Shown piece by piece: positions 35,359-43,894 of a stretch of DNA of 64,000 nucleotides; position 1 is the first letter of the stretch; each line of letters begins with the position of its first letter. The position numbers and the translations under genes were made by a program. The stretch lies in the NCBI GenBank assembly GCA_963723765.1, contig CAVRSD010000016.1:61131-125130 (forward strand), written 5' to 3'. The stretch is from DATBAX01 sp963723765 (GTDB lineage Bacteria > Acidobacteriota > Terriglobia > Terriglobales > Acidobacteriaceae). The notes under the pieces were generated by a model. It worked only from the letters and a program-made list of their open reading frames with translations, searched no databases and was not told the origin of the DNA.

Positions 35359-36150
35359 TTATCTGGCCAGATTATTCAAGCCCTGAAGCATTTCGTCGGC
35401 GGCCTGTACCACTCGCGAATTTGCCTCATAAGAACGTTGGGCCACGATCATCTGCACGAATTCCTCGACTACATCAACGTTGGATTGTTCGAGGTAGCCT
35501 TGCTGAATTGTGCCCAGTCCCTCGCTGCTTCCGGGCGTGCCCACGATGGGATCGCCAGAGGCAGTGGTAGCCAGAAATAAATTGTTGCCGACGCTATTCA
35601 GGCCGCCGGGATTGGGGAACAATGCGAGCTGAATGGTGCCCGCCTGTTGCGCTGCCGTCTGGCCGGCTAAGGTCACGCTTACCGTACCGTCGCTGCCAAT
35701 GCTGACTGAAGTTGCGCCGGTGGGAATGGTGATCGCAGGCTCGATAGGATTTCCATCCGCGGTCACTACATTACCGTTCGCATCCATCTGAAAGGCGCCG
35801 CTGCGGGTGTACGCGGTTTCACCCGAGGGCAGCGTGATCTGGAAGAATCCCTGGCCTTGGATGGTGAGATCGAGCTGGTTCCCGGTGGCGCTGAAGTCCC
35901 CCTGAGTTTGCACAATTTCCGAAGTGGCGGAACGCGTTCCGAGCCCGATCTGCAATCCCGCAGCAATGGTTGTTTGCTCGGTGGCGGCGGAGCCAGGCAT
36001 CAACACATTCTGATAGAGCAAGTCTTCGAACTGCAACCGGCGTTTGCGGAACCCTGTGGTGCTGGCGTTGGCCAGGTTGTTGGCAACATTGTCCAGATTG
36101 GTTTCCTGGGCAGCCATGCCACTGGCTGCGGTATAGAGCGCTCGTAACAT
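35359..36150 (-). CDS. flgG: Flagellar distal rod protein FlgG
   Basis: A 263-residue rod protein. It has the rod-family N-terminus (MLRALYTAASGMAAQETNLD, NVANNLANASTTGFRKRRLQF), the diagnostic FlgG block FEDLLYQNVLMPGSA and QTQGDFSATGNQLDLTIQGQGFF, and the C-terminal coil SNVDVVEEFVQMIVAQRSYEANSRVVQAADEM (split across its two conserved parts). It forms the distal rod. It follows flgF by 27 bp. Confidence 0.95.
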   Translation of the reverse strand: MLRALYTAASGMAAQETNLDNVANNLANASTTGFRKRRLQFEDLLYQNVLMPGSAATEQTTIAAGLQIGLGTRSATSEIVQTQGDFSATGNQLDLTIQGQGFFQITLPSGETAYTRSGAFQMDANGNVVTADGNPIEPAITIPTGATSVSIGSDGTVSVTLAGQTAAQQAGTIQLALFPNPGGLNSVGNNLFLATTASGDPIVGTPGSSEGLGTIQQGYLEQSNVDVVEEFVQMIVAQRSYEANSRVVQAADEMLQGLNNLAR

Positions 36151-36177
36151 GAGTATTCTCCTCGCCCAAGTCTTCTT

Positions 36178-36915
36178 CTAGCTCACACGTGGCAACTCGT
36201 CCGTGGCCATCCGGTTAAAGTCGGAGTAAAAAGCTGACAGCGCGCGTTGCAACATCTCGGCATGGCGCTGCACCAAAATCAGGTCCACGGCGGCGGTCAC
36301 GGAATTCACATTGGAAGATTCCAGCATGCCCTGGCGGACGTTGGAGCCAGCCGCTGGCTGTAAAGCGCGACTGGGCACCGAGTAGGAAGCGGGACCGACG
36401 GGCGTGGGGGAAGTGCCGGGCGTAAACTCCACCACGCGTAATGTGGCCGCTACGGCGCCGTTTACCGAAAGCGTGCCATCGGGGCTGATGGTGATGGTTC
36501 CGCTGGGAAGCGTGATCGGTCCCTCGGTCCCCAAGACCTGATCTCCTCCGGAGGTAGTCAATTGCCCACTGGCCGAAACCTGGAAGTTTCCTTTGCGGGT
36601 GTAAAGCGTTCCGGCTGCCGTCTGTACTGCGAAAAATCCAGCACCTTCAATCGCCACATCCAGGGGGTTCCCGGTGCGCTCCAGATTTCCCTGGCTCAGA
36701 TCCATTCGTGTACCGCCCAGAACATTGAAATTGTTGATGGCACGGTTAAGAGGGTTGTTCCCCGTGCCGGAAGCACTCGCCAGCAGCGAGTGAAAAGTTG
36801 GCTGTTGCCCGCGATAACCGCCGGTGTTGATATTGGCGAGATTGTTGGCAATGACTTCGAGCGCCTGGGTCTGCGCACGTAAGCCAGCACAAGCTGCGTA
36901 ATAACCACTGTCCAT
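36178..36915 (-). CDS. flgF: Flagellar proximal rod protein FlgF
   Basis: A 245-residue rod protein shorter than FlgG. The N-terminus is ALEVIANNLANINTGGYRGQ-like, and GNPLDVAIEGAGFFAVQTAAG, YTRKGNFQVSASGQL, SPDGTLSVNG follow, then the C-terminal NVNSVTAAVDLILVQRHAEM. It heads the flgF-G-A-H-I-J series. A sigma-54 site lies just upstream (36,939-36,954); its distance implies a very short leader of about 13 bases. Confidence 0.92.
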   Translation of the reverse strand: MDSGYYAACAGLRAQTQALEVIANNLANINTGGYRGQQPTFHSLLASASGTGNNPLNRAINNFNVLGGTRMDLSQGNLERTGNPLDVAIEGAGFFAVQTAAGTLYTRKGNFQVSASGQLTTSGGDQVLGTEGPITLPSGTITISPDGTLSVNGAVAATLRVVEFTPGTSPTPVGPASYSVPSRALQPAAGSNVRQGMLESSNVNSVTAAVDLILVQRHAEMLQRALSAFYSDFNRMATDELPRVS

Positions 36916-36938
36916 AATGTTTTCTCACAAGGGTTCTA

Positions 36939-36954
36939 TGCAAGTGACGAGCCA
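36939..36954 (-). promoter_or_regulatory. Sigma-54 promoter of flgF operon
   Basis: Minus-strand TGGCTC-GTCAC-TTGCA against the consensus TGGCAC-N5-TTGCW: the GG and GC doublets are exactly 10 bases apart and ten of the eleven defined bases match. Genes for two sigma-54 activators are in the same cluster. The rest of the 227-bp gap before the MshEN gene (37,143) holds nothing else I can name. Confidence 0.65.
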
Positions 36955-37142
36955 ATGCAATTGCGGATCGCAAATATAGGTTTAGCGGGATTCCAGCGAT
37001 GGAACGTGGTGAATCCCAGAAGTTTCGGGAAGACATTGCTGGGCAAAGTGCTCCCGCTCGGCAATATCTGCTGGGTTATGCGGAAGTGTTGTGGCATTGG
37101 GAGCGGTGGTCCAAAAGTTCCATCGGGTGATGGACGGCGAAC

Positions 37143-38063
37143 TTAGATCAGGGCGCCATCAAGGGAACTCACTCTGGGAGGGTGGATCAGGTCTTCCAGG
37201 GCAGAGTTTGGACAACGAAATAAGAGATTCGAGGAGTCGGATCCGGTTTCGAGACGAACCCAGATGTATTCTCCGCAGGCTGCGACTTGTACTTCCTCAG
37301 CGCCGAGCTTGAGCACATAGTCACAGGTGATGTGGGCCATTTCCGCGGCGCCACGCCAGCCTTCAAAATGCAAATCTCCCTGCCTGGGTTCGTGGGCGAT
37401 GCGTTCCAAGCCTCGTTCCAGCGTACTTCGGTTCGTCAAGCAGGCTTCGGTCCGGCAATGCAGCATTTGTTCAACGGCGTATAGCGCGGTGTAGTCCAGC
37501 CCGTCACTAAAGGCCAGGTAGAAGACCCGAGTGGACGCCACAAACTGGATGGGCAACATGCGGAAGTTCTGCAATAAACGAAGTGGCAGCATCCGGGCAC
37601 AATTCGGTTCAGCGATCGCGGTAGATTGCAGGACTGGACAGGACCATTGAATTCCCAACGCTACCGTAATCTGATGTTCTGTTGCGAACCCCAGACTTTG
37701 CAGCCATTCTCCAATCCGGCCGCGACCATGGGTGCGTTGGGCCTCCAGGGCCGTGCGCAATTGCGAATTGGTCAACCGCCCTCGAGAAAGCAGCAACAGC
37801 CCCAAAGGAATGCGGTGTTGCACCGGTTTCGCAGATACGGTCGAGGTGCGAGCACGTTCGAAGCATGGCGCAGCCGCTCTCTCGAAACATTCAGCAGCGC
37901 AATAGCGGGATCCCTGCAATCTGATCCAACTATGCCGTGACCAGATTCGCCGCCACATTAGGCGGGTGCTACTGCATTCCTGATCGTCGCATGTCGAAAA
38001 CGCATTCTGCCAGTTGTCTTGCATCAGTTTCTGCCATGCTTCCCAATGCATCGTGGTTGGCAC
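37143..38063 (-). CDS. MshEN-domain protein with N-terminal cysteine pairs
   Basis: A 306-residue protein of unknown function. Residues ~25-67 hold CDDQEC and YCAAECFERAAAPC, which look like a zinc-binding pair of knuckles. Residues ~86-139 are a textbook MshEN (GspE N-terminal) domain: PLGLLLLSRGRLTN...LEAQ and RIGEWLQSLGFATE...GIQ, two 24-residue halves 6 residues apart. In MshE and GspE this fold binds cyclic-di-GMP. The C-terminal part (~150-306) is unassigned; no ATPase motif exists, so this is not a secretion ATPase. It sits between fliN/Y and flgF, tightly after fliN/Y, so it likely links a second messenger to flagellar function. That role is inference. Confidence 0.7.
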   Translation of the reverse strand: MPTTMHWEAWQKLMQDNWQNAFSTCDDQECSSTRLMWRRIWSRHSWIRLQGSRYCAAECFERAAAPCFERARTSTVSAKPVQHRIPLGLLLLSRGRLTNSQLRTALEAQRTHGRGRIGEWLQSLGFATEHQITVALGIQWSCPVLQSTAIAEPNCARMLPLRLLQNFRMLPIQFVASTRVFYLAFSDGLDYTALYAVEQMLHCRTEACLTNRSTLERGLERIAHEPRQGDLHFEGWRGAAEMAHITCDYVLKLGAEEVQVAACGEYIWVRLETGSDSSNLLFRCPNSALEDLIHPPRVSSLDGALI

Positions 38064-38079
38064 CTCTAGTTCTCACGCT

Positions 38080-38937
38080 CTATCCTGCTAACGACGAGGG
38101 GAGCACATCAACGACGCGCAGTCCGTAATTCCCATCGACCACTACGACTTCTCCGCGGGCAATTAATTTACCGTCGAGAAGCAAATCGACCGGTTCTTGC
38201 ACTTGCCGATCCAGCTCCACGACCACCCCGGAACTCAACTCCAGGATTTCGCGCAAGAGCATGCGCCTGCTCCCAAACCTGAGAGTTACACCAAGTTCCA
38301 CATCTATGAACCGGTCGAATTTGTTTTCAGTGCCAGTTCCTATCGAGGCGGATGCCGACGTTCCGGACTCCAAAGAAGGTCCACTGGCTGGTAGCGCCGC
38401 CACCAGCGCCGCGTGCAAAGCCACGCTGAGCTGCCACTGCATGCACAAACGGCTGGGTGCATCCGGCGTCGAGTTCAACCAGCCATTGGAGCCGGGGGAC
38501 CAAGTGGGTGGCGGGCCAGATTCCACGCGCAATTGCACCTCGCCCCAGCGGGGTTTCAGTGCTGTAACGGTATGTCCTGCTACTTGCCGCACCAGTTCTT
38601 CGATCGCTTCCCGGTAGTCAGGTTTGAATTCGGTGGCCGCGTCCTGGGTCTCTCCCAAAAAAAATTGCGCCAGGCCTTGTGCAGCACTCTGCGGCAGAGC
38701 AAAACTCATTTCTCCCCGCAGGGCCCCAGACGATACCACGATGATTTGCAGGTCGCTTTCCTGAGGAGGAGAAGCATCGGGTGGAGCGGTGTCCTGGCAC
38801 TCTATGCCAAACGGTGTTCCAGCGATCTGACCTAACACATTGGCCAAGCTTTTCGCCCAAACTTGCAGATAAACGTGGTCTGGCGAAATCGAAGCCGTAG
38901 GACTGACGGTTGGAGCAGGAAGCGGTGTGTCCACCAT
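38080..38937 (-). CDS. fliN: Flagellar motor switch protein FliN/FliY type
   Basis: A 285-residue protein with a C-terminal SpoA (FliN) domain of ~75 residues: FIDVELGVTLRFGSRRMLLRE, LELSSGVVVELDRQVQEPVDLLLDGKLIARGEVVVVDGNYGLRV. The longer N-terminal part (~20-170), with EMSFALPQSAAQGLAQFFLG and DYREAIEELVRQVAGHTVTAL, resembles the CheC/CheX-type fold of FliY rather than plain FliN. It forms the C-ring that responds to CheY-P and may have a phosphatase-like domain. Its ATG overlaps the fliM stop (TAATG). A second, short SpoA protein is at 46,069. Confidence 0.88.
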   Translation of the reverse strand: MVDTPLPAPTVSPTASISPDHVYLQVWAKSLANVLGQIAGTPFGIECQDTAPPDASPPQESDLQIIVVSSGALRGEMSFALPQSAAQGLAQFFLGETQDAATEFKPDYREAIEELVRQVAGHTVTALKPRWGEVQLRVESGPPPTWSPGSNGWLNSTPDAPSRLCMQWQLSVALHAALVAALPASGPSLESGTSASASIGTGTENKFDRFIDVELGVTLRFGSRRMLLREILELSSGVVVELDRQVQEPVDLLLDGKLIARGEVVVVDGNYGLRVVDVLPSSLAG

Positions 38938-39908
38938 TAGGGTTGCTTCCTTTCCGATTCCGGTAGGGGAGAGCGTTCCAGTAATTGCGCTGCCCGCTTC
39001 GCGCCCCGCCGCGCCACAATCGCGGTGAAGATTTCGCAATTATGAATAGCGAGGGTCGCGAGCTGGTCCACGCGCCGTCGCAATACGAGCAGGTCTCCGG
39101 GCGAAAGAGACATCAGTTCGCTGAGCAGTACTCCTGCAACCGTGATCCGCAATTCGGCAGGGAACGGGCAGCGTAATACCCGATTACGTAAGCGGAGGCT
39201 GGAATCTGCCGACATCCACAGCTTGGAACGGGCGCGCGGGACAGAAATTTTGCGCAACAGAGCATTGGAAACGACAGCAGGTACGGCCAGGTTCAGGGTG
39301 CCGCGGCAGTCTGCCAGGGTGATTTCAAAACTGAGAGAGAGGATTTTCTCTTCGGAAGGCAGCAAGTTTTGTATTTGGTCCGGGGGTTGCCGCTGCTCAA
39401 ATTCAAACTCCAAAGAGAGCGCCTGCCAGGTATTTTGCAATTCCCGGCAGATGATGCGCATCACCGTCTCCAGTATCTGTTCTTCGATTTCGGTAACTTC
39501 GCGTGGAGCGGAAGTGCTAACACCCTCGCCGCCCAGGAGGACGTCGATGAGAGGGAAGGCGAGGGCCAAATCAAGTTGAAACAGAGCGATCGCGCTCACC
39601 GGCGACAGCTTGCACGACGCCAAATATACCGACTCCGGAATGCCTTTCAGAAACTCACGGTAGGTCATGTGCTCGGCAGAGACCAGGGCTGCTTGAAAGG
39701 CAATTCGCAAATAGGCGCCCATGGAATGGCTCAAGTCGCGTGCGAAGCCTTCATGGAGAGTATTGATGGAGCGCATTTGCTCGTTTCCGATCTGGCCCGC
39801 CTTGCGTACGTCCCAAACACTGATAGTGGGGGGCTGAGCGGTGGCCTCTCCGCCGCGGGCGACGCGTACCATGGCGTCAATTTCTTGTTGATCGAGGACT
39901 TTATCCAT
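38937..39908 (-). CDS. fliM: Flagellar motor switch protein FliM
   Basis: A 323-residue switch protein. ATG 39,908 is chosen because AAGGAG precedes it and the FliM signature MDKVLDQQEIDAMV follows immediately; this segment normally binds CheY-P (LSQxEIDxLL). The middle domain has SINTLHEGFARDLSHSMGAYLRI and PVSAIALFQLDLALAFPLIDVLLGGEG, which is the FliM hallmark GG. The C-terminal SpoA part (LRITVAGVLLSELMSLSPGDLLVL) ends the protein. It follows fliA by 14 bp. Confidence 0.94.
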   Translation of the reverse strand: MDKVLDQQEIDAMVRVARGGEATAQPPTISVWDVRKAGQIGNEQMRSINTLHEGFARDLSHSMGAYLRIAFQAALVSAEHMTYREFLKGIPESVYLASCKLSPVSAIALFQLDLALAFPLIDVLLGGEGVSTSAPREVTEIEEQILETVMRIICRELQNTWQALSLEFEFEQRQPPDQIQNLLPSEEKILSLSFEITLADCRGTLNLAVPAVVSNALLRKISVPRARSKLWMSADSSLRLRNRVLRCPFPAELRITVAGVLLSELMSLSPGDLLVLRRRVDQLATLAIHNCEIFTAIVARRGAKRAAQLLERSPLPESERKQP

Positions 39909-39922
39909 CGTTGGTTTCTCCT

Positions 39923-40708
39923 TTAGGCTCCGGCTGCTCGGGGCGAACATTGTGGTTCGGCGTGTCCGTTGGTCAACTCGGAAAGGCGGGCCCGCAGGCG
40001 AACCACTGCCATGGAGTGAATTTGCGAAACCCGCGACTCTCCGACTCCCAACACCGCTCCGACTTCTTTCATGGTCAATTCTTCGTAGTAATAAAGTGCC
40101 AACACCTGACGCTCTTTCTCGGGTAGTTCTTCGATGGCCCGGGCCAGCAGCCCTTTCATTTCTGACCGCAGACAGAGTATGAGAGGGGTTTCGTCGGCAT
40201 CATTGGGCAGATATTCGCAAAGATCTTCTTCTTTTCCATCGCGGGGGGACTGCACTCGCAGGCTTCCTACTTCCAGGCCATTGATTTCTCCAAGTAACGT
40301 CTGCAAGCCGTGCAAGTCCATGCCCAGCTCTGCCGCCAGTTCTGGCTCGCTTGGGTTGCGTCCCAACTCGGAGCGGAGCTTGTTGTGGGCTTCCTCCAGG
40401 CGGCGGCCCTTGCGCCGTAAGTCGCGAGGACTCCAGTCCATTTCGCGCAAGCTGTCGAGAATTGCGCCGCGAATGCGGAATTTGGCGTAGGAGCCAAATT
40501 GCACCTGCTTGTTGTGGTCAAACTTGTGCAGGGCATCGATCAATCCCACCACGCCGGCGTGAACCAAATCTTCGAGGGGAACGTGGCGGGGCAGGCGTTC
40601 GTGGATGCGGCGGGCGATGTACTTTACCTGGGGGAGTTGCTCCATCAGCAGATGCTCGCGCTCCTGCTCGTCCTGCCACACGGTATAGGCTTGTTTGACT
40701 TCCGTCAT
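39923..40708 (-). CDS. fliA: Flagellar sigma factor FliA (sigma-28)
   Basis: A 261-residue sigma-28. Regions are in order: 1.2/2 (VKYIARRIHERLPRHVPLED, LVHAGVVGLIDALHKFDHNK), region 2.4 SLREMDWSPRDLRRKGRRLE, region 3 LGRNPSEPELAAELGMDLH, and region 4 with ELPEKERQVLALYYYEELTM and GVGESRVSQIHSMAVVRLR. It recognises the TAAAG-N11-GCCGATA promoters seen at 22,380, 24,457 and 32,232. ATG 40,708 follows GGAG; the frame extends upstream without similarity. It lies directly between flhA and fliM. Confidence 0.95.
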   Translation of the reverse strand: MTEVKQAYTVWQDEQEREHLLMEQLPQVKYIARRIHERLPRHVPLEDLVHAGVVGLIDALHKFDHNKQVQFGSYAKFRIRGAILDSLREMDWSPRDLRRKGRRLEEAHNKLRSELGRNPSEPELAAELGMDLHGLQTLLGEINGLEVGSLRVQSPRDGKEEDLCEYLPNDADETPLILCLRSEMKGLLARAIEELPEKERQVLALYYYEELTMKEVGAVLGVGESRVSQIHSMAVVRLRARLSELTNGHAEPQCSPRAAGA

Positions 40709-40739
40709 GCTGTGTTCTCCAGCTCCGTTTGAGAGCGCT

Positions 40740-42805
40740 TCATCGCAAGACCCCGACGGTTTGAACTTGAATGACTGGCGGGATTTCGCCCGGGGAAAGG
40801 ACGACCAGCTTGGGCACAAATGGTTCCAGCAAGCGCTTCAGGTGGAACCGTGCCGGAGTGGAGCACAACAGCACCGGACTGGCGACATCTACGTTCTCTC
40901 CCGCCAGCCGTTTCAATCCCTCCAGCAGGCGGCGCACAAACGAGGGTTGCAGCGCTGTTGTCGCCGAGGTTGGGGTCGCGGGAGAAAAAGCCCGGCTGAG
41001 CTCTTCTTCCACAGCGCTGTCCAGTGTGACGACACGCAGGCCACCTTCCGCAGTCAGCAACGGCCGGACCAGAGCGCGTCCTAAGGCTTGACGCACGGCT
41101 TCGACCAGGAGCACGGGATTCTTGCCCGCCGGAGCGGTGTCGAGCAGAGTTTCGAGAATGGTTGGTAGATCGCGAATGGAAACCTGCTCGCGCAACAGTT
41201 GCTGCAGTACTTTTTGTACTTCACCCAGGCTGAGCAGCTTGGGCACCAAGTTCTTCGACCAGTTTGGGTTGGGCTTCGGCCAGTCGATCCAGTAGGCGTT
41301 TGGCCTCCTGGCGGGTGAGCAGTTCGGAAGCGTGCTGCTTGATGACTTCCGCAAGATGCGTGGCCAACACCGAAGTCTGATCCACGACCGCATAGCCCGC
41401 GGCCAAAGCGTCTTTCTGCAAGTTGGGCACGATCCACAGAGCTGAAACTCCGAAGGCGGGCTCCCGGGTGGCGGTTCCTGCCAACGGCGCCGGTGAAACT
41501 TCGGAACTGATCGCCAGCAGATGGTCTTCATGCATGTCCCAGCGGGCGATTTCGACGCCGCGCAATGAGATCACATATTCCCGCGGCTTCAAACGGGCGT
41601 TGTCGGTGATGTGTACCGGCGGTACGATGAAGCCGAGTTGCAGCGCCAGGTTGTTGCGTAAAGCTTTCACTCGGGCCAACAACTGGCCTCCCCGCTGGTT
41701 GTCTACCAGCGGCACCAGGGCATAGCCAACTTCGAGTCCCAGTTCGTCAAGCTTCAGCAGGTCTTCGAGAGATTCCTGCGCCGGTTTTTTTTCTTTCGCG
41801 TCAGCGCCAGCAACTGGTTTTTCCTCCGTGGCCTTGGGAGTCCGCCACGCCAGAGTCCCAACCAGGCCTGCGAGCAGAAGAAAAGAAAACTTGGGCAGTC
41901 CAGGGATCGCGGCCAATGCCAGCATGACCCCGGCGGCCAGAAACAGCGGACGCCGGGACAGCAATTGGCGTCCCAGATCGGCGGAAAGGCTGGTGCCTGA
42001 GGAGGCGCGAGTCAACACCATTCCACCGGCCATCGAGACCAGCAGCGAAGGAATCATGGTTACCAGGCCATCTCCGACAGTCAGCACAGTGTAGGTCTTG
42101 AGCGCGTCGCGAAAGGGAATATCCAACTGGAAAACGCCGATGAGAAATCCGGCAACAATGTTCACCGCAGTAATAAGGATAGTGGCCAGTGCGTCGCGCT
42201 GGTTAAAACGCGCGGCCCCGTCCATGGCCCCATAGAATTCGGCTTCGTGAGCGATCCGTTCGCGGCGGGCGCGGGCTTGCACCTCGTCGATGAGGCCGGC
42301 ATTCAGGTCGGCATCGATTGCCATCTGCTTGCCGGGCAAGGCGTCGAGAGTGAAGCGGGCGGTGACTTCGGCGGTACGCACTGCGCCGTGGCTAACCACG
42401 ATGTACTGGATGGCAATCAAGGCCACGAACAGCACAAAGCCAACGACGTAGTTTCCCCCTACAACAAATTGTCCGAAAGCCTCAATGACTTGTCCGGCTG
42501 CACCCGCGCCTTCATTGCCATGCAGCAGAATGCGGCGGCTGGAAGCGAGATTGAGCGAAAGCCGGAAAAGTGTAAGCAGAAGCAGCAGGCTGGGGAACAC
42601 GGAGAACTGCGCCGGGCGCAGAATATGGATGGCGGACAACAAGTACCAGCACCGAAGCCGTGATGCTGGTGGCCAGAAGCAGATCCAGCAGAATCGACGG
42701 CATCGGCACCAGCATTACAAACACAAGGCCGACAGCTGCTACCGGGACAGCCCATTCGACAATCGTGTTTCTGGCGAGCGGCAACGCGCTGGCAGTTGCG
42801 GCCAT
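40740..42805 (-). CDS. flhA: Flagellar type III export gate protein FlhA, frameshifted twice
   Basis: The span encodes a ~687-residue FlhA if two single-base insertions are ignored, the usual family length. The N-terminal membrane part includes VGLVFVMLVPMPSILLDLLL, HILRPAQFSVFPSLLLLLTLFRL, NGLINATE-like AGLIDEVQARARRERIAHEAEF and MDGAARFNQRDALATILIT. The cytoplasmic part carries VGYALVPLVDNQ, LQLGFIVPPVHITDNARLKP, REYVISLRGVEIA and the C-terminal LTAEGGLRVVTLDSAVEEEL. Frame breaks are at 42,641-42,643 (SVLVL then LSAIHILRP in the next frame) and 41,248-41,250 (KLVEEL then VPKLLSLGEVQKVL). Both fit one extra base in CTTG. As FlhA is needed for motility and fliA, fliM and others are intact, I favour sequence error. 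Confidence 0.88.
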
Positions 42806-42808
42806 GTG

Positions 42809-43885
42809 CTATCTGCCTCGGCTTCCGGCGGTGGCCGCCTGGCTGGCCCGCTCAGCCCGGTAAATGGCGGCTAAAATCGATGCCACCACGGTGTAGAGTT
42901 TGGGCGGAATCGATTGGCCGATTTCCGCCGCGCGGTAGAGGGCGTGCGCCAAAGGCGGATTCTCGACCACGGCGATGCCATGCCAACGTGCGATCTCTTT
43001 GATCTGTTGAGCGACAAGATTTCGCCCCTTGGCCACCACCGTGGGCGCCGGCATCTCGGGACGGTATTCCAGGGCGATGGCGAATTCCGTGGGGTTGGTA
43101 ATGACCACGGCAGCACGCTTTACGTCTTCGAGCATGCGACGCCGCTGGATCTGGCGCCGCATCCGGCGAATGCGCGCTTTAATTGCGGGATGTCCCTCGG
43201 TCTCCTTATATTCATCCTTCAAATCCTGCCGGCTCATGCGCAGGTCGCTCGACAGTTTGTGTTTTTCGATCATGTAATCCGCGCCTGCCCACAGCAGCAG
43301 GACCAGCGCCGATTTCCATGCGATTTCAAAAACGCGGCCCAGACAAAAGCTGGCCATTCCGTGAACATTCAAGTGCTCGAGGTCGAGCAGCGCACCCCAG
43401 TCGCGTCTTATCACTGCAATCGTCAGGCATGCAACGATGCTTCCCGGCACCAGTGATTTCACTAAGCGGCCAAGCGAGGGCAGCGAAAACAGCTGCGCCA
43501 TCCGCATCGCCGGACTCAAACGGGAAAGGTTGGGTTGAAGTGCAGAAGGCGCGAAGACTAGTCCGCCCTGCGCCAGGGCACCGATCATTGCCGCCATCCA
43601 ACTCAGCCCCACGGTAAGGCTCACGATGTTGAACACGGTGAAACTGGTCCAGGAAAGTAGTGGGATACCGTTCGCAAATTCCGGGGCGATGGCGGCATCG
43701 AGAGTGTGGTGCAGCAAGCCGCGCCACTGCCCGGCGAAAGTCGGCACCTCGTAGGTCAGAACGAGGACAGCTGTGATCATGGCCAGGCTGTTCATCAGGT
43801 CGCGGCTGCGCGCAATCTGCCCCTGTTCGCGCGCCTTTTGGCGCTTGCGGGGAGTGGCCTGTTCGGTCTTGTTACTTTCCGGCAC
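42809..43885 (-). CDS. flhB: Flagellar export protein FlhB (NPTE variant at the autocleavage site)
   Basis: A 358-residue FlhB, with a GTG start preceded by AAGGA. The N-terminal KTEQATPRKRQKAREQGQIARSRDL is diagnostic. Four membrane segments follow, then the cytoplasmic domain from DEYKETEGHPAIKARIRRMRR. The autocleavage motif is NPTEFAIALEYR (43,082-43,096) instead of the canonical NPTH; N and P, needed for cleavage, are present. FlhB switches export from rod-hook to filament proteins together with FliK. It ends three bases before flhA starts. Confidence 0.94.
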   Translation of the reverse strand: MPESNKTEQATPRKRQKAREQGQIARSRDLMNSLAMITAVLVLTYEVPTFAGQWRGLLHHTLDAAIAPEFANGIPLLSWTSFTVFNIVSLTVGLSWMAAMIGALAQGGLVFAPSALQPNLSRLSPAMRMAQLFSLPSLGRLVKSLVPGSIVACLTIAVIRRDWGALLDLEHLNVHGMASFCLGRVFEIAWKSALVLLLWAGADYMIEKHKLSSDLRMSRQDLKDEYKETEGHPAIKARIRRMRRQIQRRRMLEDVKRAAVVITNPTEFAIALEYRPEMPAPTVVAKGRNLVAQQIKEIARWHGIAVVENPPLAHALYRAAEIGQSIPPKLYTVVASILAAIYRAERASQAATAGSRGR

Positions 43886-43894
43886 GTTTTTCCT

